Assembly: GCA_015484945.1 (NCBI GenBank)
Contig: WFUO01000060.1
Location: 1-64,000, forward strand
Reading direction: 5' to 3'
Length of the DNA: 64,000 nt
From: Gammaproteobacteria bacterium
GTDB lineage: Bacteria > Pseudomonadota > Gammaproteobacteria > WFUO01
This document shows positions 55,501 through 64,000 of the stretch, one piece after another. The number at the start of each line of letters is the position of its first letter. Within the stretch, counting starts at the first letter, position 1. The notes under the pieces were generated by a model, which ran no database searches, had not been told where the DNA came from, and saw nothing but the letters and a program-made list of their open reading frames with translations. The position numbers and the translations under genes are program-made.

Positions 55501-56027
55501 CCGAGGCTTTGACGACCCTGGAAAACGCCATCCGCAAGATCGACCGCGAGACACGTACGCGTTTCAAGGAAACCTTCGACAAGGTCAACGCCGGACTCAA
55601 GGCCATGTTTCCACGTATGTTCGGTGGCGGCCATGCCTACCTGGAGCTGACCGGCGATGACCTGCTCGATGCCGGCGTCACCGTCATGGCGCGTCCCCCA
55701 GGTAAACGCAACAGCAGTATCCACCTGTTGTCAGGCGGCGAGAAGGCACTGACCGCCGTATCACTGGTATTCTCGATCTTTCAGCTCAATCCCGCGCCGT
55801 TCTGTATGCTCGACGAGGTCGATGCGCCACTCGACGATGCCAATGTGGGCCGTTTCTGCGACATGGTGCGGGAGATGTCGGAGAATGTTCAGTTTATCTT
55901 CATTACACACAACAAGATCACCATGTCGATCGCCAACCAGTTGTCCGGCGTCACCATGCATGAGCCTGGTGTATCGCGGCTGGTGGCCGTCGATGTCGAG
56001 GAAGCCGCAAAGATGGTTGCCGTCTGA
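52518..56027 (+). CDS. smc: Chromosome segregation protein SMC
   Basis: [59 protein letters not shown]. Confidence 0.97.
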   Translation: [1169 protein letters not shown]

Positions 56028-56088
56028 GGGCATTGAGTGACGGGATGGCGGCCCGGCCGGGGCACTCCATGAGCGAGACCGGTAAACT

Positions 56089-59739
<3,651 letters not shown>

Positions 59740-59749
<10 letters not shown>

Positions 59750-62505
59750 AGCCGCTCGCCAGGCTGTCACCACGCGTGATCTACGCATTTGTAGCTGGCG
59801 GCCTGTTACTGTCACTGGTGTTGGGTGGCATTGTCATCTGGCAGGATGTGGTACATAGCCGGCGCGAGTTCGAGCAGATGGCCGATGGTTATGCAAGCCG
59901 TGTCCTGCGCCGCCTGAACAGCAACGTGGCGGTACTCAATAGCATACGCGCCATGACCTTCACGCTGGATGAGCCAGATGATGAGCAGTTCGCCCTGTTC
60001 AGCCGTGAAGTGCTGAGGCAGAACAGCCAGATCAGATCGGTACGTTACCTGGTGCGGGTGAAAAGGAATGATCTCTCGACATTCGTTGCGGACATGCGCA
60101 AGCGTGGATATATCGATTTCCATGTCAAGGAGAGAAAGGGAAGGCGTTGGCAGCCTGTGAGCAGGCACGATATCTATTACGTGACCAAGTTTGTGGCGCC
60201 TTTCGAGCCGGTTCAGGTCCAGTTTCTGGGTCATGACATGTTTTCTGATCCGCGGTTTCACAAGTCGATCTATGCGGCCATCAACAGCGGTGAGGCAGTT
60301 GCTTCGCCACCAGTCATGTTACCCAATGGAGAGCGGGGTTATTTTCTGTTTCAGGCAGTTTATGCGGGTGGAGAACGTCCGGACAAGCTGTCCGAGCGGC
60401 GCAGAAGCGCCACGCGCTTAGTCGCCATAGCGATCAGCATACGCACCCTCATGACCGGGCTCAACGATCGTAGTGGCCTTGGCACGGTCAGGCTGGAAGC
60501 GATGGATGGTACCAGCAAGCCATCTGCCATCATGTATGACTATCGTGCCGGAAATGTGCCGGCTGCGAGCATATTGTTACCGGTATTTCACTTCAAGAGG
60601 CAATTGCTGAGTGGTGGACAGGTGTTCCGCCTGAGCATGGCGCGTCAAACCGACTTTGGTATTTTGCGGATTGACGTGATCATGATCGTCGTTTTCGCCA
60701 CCTTGCTGTTTACCGGCCTGCTGTATTATATCCTGCGCATGACACTGGCAAACCGTGCCGCCCGGCACAAGGCTCAGGCAGAATTGTTCCGTGAAAGAGA
60801 GCGTGCCGCGGTTACACTGTATTCCATTGCCGATGCGGTCATCACAACGGATACTGATGGCAGGGTTGATTATATGAACCCAGTGGCAGAACGCATGACC
60901 GGTTGGAGCGCCAATGATGCCAGAGGCGCCCCGGTGGATATCGTCTTTTCCATTGTCAACGAGTCGTCTCGCAGCCGTTACGAGATCCCACTGCACGAAT
61001 GTATCCGGCGTGGCAAGATCATCAAGCAGGAAAGTAACCTGGTGATTCTCAACCGTAATAACCAGCAGATACCCGTGTCGTTGTCAATTGCGCCGATTCG
61101 TGATCTCGATGGAGGCGTTAGCGGCACCGTGCTGATTCTTCAGGATGTCAGTCAGTCACGTGAGATGTCCCGCAAGTTATTGTGGCAAGCCAGTCATGAC
61201 GGGCTTACGGGGCTGGTCAACCGGCGTGAGTTTGAGCGGCGGTTGAAGTATGCGATTGAAACCGCGGGTAGCGAGATGGCAGCACGTTTTGTACTGTACA
61301 TGGATCTCGACCGTTTCAAGGTCGTCAACGATACTTGTGGTCATGTCGCCGGTGATGCCATGCTCAAGCAGATCGCCGGTCTGCTCAAGCCGCTGGTTTC
61401 CGGCAAGGATACACTGGCCAGGCTGGGTGGGGATGAATTCGGCATTCTCCTGATCTGTGATACGTACGCTGATGCAGAACAGGTGGCCGAGCGTATCATA
61501 GACAAGGTCAAGAAATACCGTTTTTCATGGGAGGACAAGACCTTCGAGATTGGCGTCAGTATTGGCATGGTGCGAATCATATCTGACGAGATATCCACTA
61601 TCGATGCGCTGAGTCACGCCGATTCTGCCTGTTATATCGCCAAGGAACGTGGTGGCAACCGTGTACATGTCTATATGTCGGATGATGATGCCCTGCTCAA
61701 GCGTCATGGTGAGATGCAGTGGGTGCATCGCATTACCCGGGCACATGAAGAATCCAGGTTTCGGCTTCATGTGCAACAGATAGTACCGCTCAACCGGAAG
61801 GAGGATGTCTATCATTACGAGATTCTTGTAAGGATGATGGATGAGAATGGTGAGGAAATACTGCCGACATCCTTCATTGCCGCGGCAGAACGATACAATA
61901 TGATCATAGATCTTGACAAATGGATCATTGAATCGGCCTTTTCGCATATCATTGACTATATCGCCTGCCGCCAGGCCAATCCGGTATTGCCACATCTGAC
62001 TTTCTCGATCAATCTGTCGGGGCAGTCGATCAGCGATCCTGGCATGATGCATTTTATTGCGGAAATGTTCGATCGCAATCCAGGCCTTGCCACTTGCGTG
62101 ACCTTTGAGATTACTGAGACATTTGCGGTATCCAACATGACCGAGGCGGGTGAATTCATTGCATTTCTGCGTGAGAAAGGTTGCCGGTTTGCGCTGGATG
62201 ATTTTGGTACCGGTGTCAGCTCGTTTTCATACCTGAAGAACCTTGATGTGGACTATCTCAAGATTGATGGCGAATTCGTCAAGGATGTGAGTTGCGACCC
62301 GGTTGATTTCGCCATGGTTAGTTCCATCAATCACATGGGGCATGTGATTGGCGTACGTACCGTAGCGGAATATGTCGAGAATGAGGCTGTCTATGAGTGT
62401 CTGAAGCAAATGGGGGTTGATTATGGTCAGGGTGTCTGGATGCAAGCCGTCGAACCCTTGAGTGATATGTTGCGCTCACATCTCGACAGATCACGGTCAG
62501 ATTGA
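59740..62505 (+). CDS. CHASE-PAS-GGDEF-EAL c-di-GMP protein
   Basis: Two TMs flanking a CHASE-like sensor, PAS, RLGGDEFGILL, YEILVRMMDENGEEI and DDFGTGVSSFSYLKNLDVDYLKIDG; start 59740. Confidence 0.92.
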
Positions 62506-62527
62506 AAGGAATGGATGTTGGAGGCGG

Positions 62528-62797
62528 TTATTCACCGGGGCTGCGTGCATCGATGCTAAGGGCATGGATTTCCTTGTGCATGGCGTCACCCAGTGCTTCA
62601 TAGACCATGCGATGTCGCTGAACCAGATTCTTGTCGTTGAAGGCATTGGCGACGATACGAACAATGAAATGGCCGCCACCTCCCTTTGCGCCTTCATGTC
62701 CGGCATGCTTGTGGCTTTCGTCGATGATCTCCAGCGATTGTGGCGACAGTGCATCGGTCAGACGTGTGCGGATCATCTCGATTCTCTGTTCATTCAT
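62528..62797 (-). CDS. BolA-family protein
   Basis: [49 protein letters not shown]. Confidence 0.92.
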   Translation of the reverse strand: MNEQRIEMIRTRLTDALSPQSLEIIDESHKHAGHEGAKGGGGHFIVRIVANAFNDKNLVQRHRMVYEALGDAMHKEIHALSIDARSPGE

Positions 62798-63093
62798 GGC
62801 AGTACCTTTCTGAAGGGTTTGACTGTCACCTTGCGGTACACGCCAGCCTTGACATAGGGATCGGCATCCGCCCAGGCCTGTGCGTCATCCAGTGAATCGA
62901 ATTCGGCCACGATCAGGCTGCCGCTGAAACCTGCATCACCCGGATCCTCGGCATCAATAGCCGGATTGGGGCCGGCCAGCACCAGGCGTCCCTGGTCACG
63001 CAGCGCCTGCAGGCGCTGCAGGTGCTCGGGACGTGCCTGCAAGCGTTTGTCAATACTGTTCTCGTGATCCACACCAACGATCATGTAGAGCAT
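62794..63093 (-). CDS. YciI-like protein
   Basis: [28 protein letters not shown]...[25 protein letters not shown]. Confidence 0.93.
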   Translation of the reverse strand: MLYMIVGVDHENSIDKRLQARPEHLQRLQALRDQGRLVLAGPNPAIDAEDPGDAGFSGSLIVAEFDSLDDAQAWADADPYVKAGVYRKVTVKPFRKVLP

Positions 63094-63094
63094 C

Positions 63095-63649
63095 TCAGGA
63101 ATCTTCCCCGGTTTCTTCAGGCTGTATGTGACGAGCCAGATAGATGAACTGGCCGATCATGAACAGGATTGTCAGGCCTATGGTACCGTAGAACTTGAAA
63201 TTGACCCAGGCGTCGTTGCTGAAGTTCTTCATGATGTACAGGTTCAGAAAACCGATAGCGAGAAAGAACAGTGCCCAGCTCAAATTGAGCCTGGCCCAGA
63301 CATGGCGTGCCACGTTAATGGCCGAACCCATCATGTGTTCGACCAGCGGTTTGCGCAGGAACAGTGGGCTGAGAAGAAACACGATGCCGAACAGCCAGTT
63401 GATGATGCTGACTTTCCACTTGATGAAGCTTTCGTCGTGCAGCAGCAGGGTCAGGCCGCCGAACACCAGTATCAGTACCAGTGTGACCACGTGCATCTTT
63501 TCCAGCTTGCGGTGCCGCCACCAGTTGATGGACATCTGCACGACTGTGGCCGCCATCAGTACGCCGGTGGCGACGAACATATCGCTGCCGCTGATCTTGT
63601 AGGCAATGAAAAACAGTATCAGGGGAAAGAGGTCGAACAGGATTTTCAT
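63095..63649 (-). CDS. yciB: Septation protein A / inner membrane protein YciB
   Basis: [39 protein letters not shown]. Confidence 0.94.
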   Translation of the reverse strand: MKILFDLFPLILFFIAYKISGSDMFVATGVLMAATVVQMSINWWRHRKLEKMHVVTLVLILVFGGLTLLLHDESFIKWKVSIINWLFGIVFLLSPLFLRKPLVEHMMGSAINVARHVWARLNLSWALFFLAIGFLNLYIMKNFSNDAWVNFKFYGTIGLTILFMIGQFIYLARHIQPEETGEDS

Positions 63650-63733
63650 GGGTTTCAGGGTTTGTCGGGACAGATACCCATTATATGTGAATTCAGGGGT
63701 GTGAGTACAACCCGGCTGGGTTAGAATGGCTGG

Positions 63734-64000
63734 ATGAACCGTTGCTACGACCTGCATTCCCATTCCACGGCCTCGGACGGCACACTGACGCCGGCCGCGC
63801 TGGTTGCGCATGCCGCCGCGCAGGGTGTGGACGTCATGGCACTGACCGATCATGACACGACCGCCGGCCTGGACGAAGCGAGGGACGCAGCCAGGCAGCA
63901 TGGCATCGAACTCGTGCCCGGGGTCGAGATCTCGGTAACCTGGATGCGCAGGACCATTCATGTGGTCGGGCTGGGGATCGATCCGGGGCATGGGCCACTA
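63734..64000 (+). CDS. PHP-domain phosphoesterase, truncated by window end
   Basis: MNRCYDLHSHSTASDGTLTPAALVAHAAAQGVDVMALTDHDTTAGL. Confidence 0.85.
   Translation, partial: MNRCYDLHSHSTASDGTLTPAALVAHAAAQGVDVMALTDHDTTAGLDEARDAARQHGIELVPGVEISVTWMRRTIHVVGLGIDPGHGPL

Overview
The window is about 64 kb of dense, GC-rich, housekeeping chromosome that looks gammaproteobacterial (Chromatiales/Xanthomonadales-like synteny). I saw no phage, transposon, integron or CRISPR array. Gene order is carA-carB-greA-DUF4149, yhbY, rlmE-ftsH-folP-glmM-tpiA-secG-tRNA-Leu(GAG), nuoA-N plus DUF2818, a two-component system with a DsrE-like lipoprotein, tRNA-fMet-rimP-nusA-infB-rbfA-truB-rpsO-pnp, a YheT-type hydrolase and acs, a hypothetical gene with gluQ and dksA, a HAD phosphatase, PLP aminotransferase and beta-propeller/phosphodiester-glycosidase fusion, an FGGY kinase, queF, smc-zipA-ligA, a periplasmic binding protein with a CHASE-PAS-GGDEF-EAL protein, BolA/YciI/YciB, and a truncated PHP-domain gene. 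The strongest candidate for an undescribed system is the accessory block at about 28.0-32.15 kb, between the nuo operon and the initiator tRNA/rimP operon. It holds a Cache-like sensor kinase, an NtrC-family regulator with an intact GAFTGA motif, and a DsrE/F-like lipoprotein. The lipoprotein has a -24/-12-like (sigma54) promoter, a TGCA-rich palindrome about 100 bp upstream of it, and sequence shared with the kinase's own leader. Other points of interest are a DksA with a lysine-rich histone-like tail of about 80 aa, a beta-propeller/phosphodiester-glycosidase fusion, a binding protein coupled to a c-di-GMP enzyme, and a perfect 11-bp dyad between queF and smc. All calls come from reading the sequence and supplied ORFs; no database search was possible.
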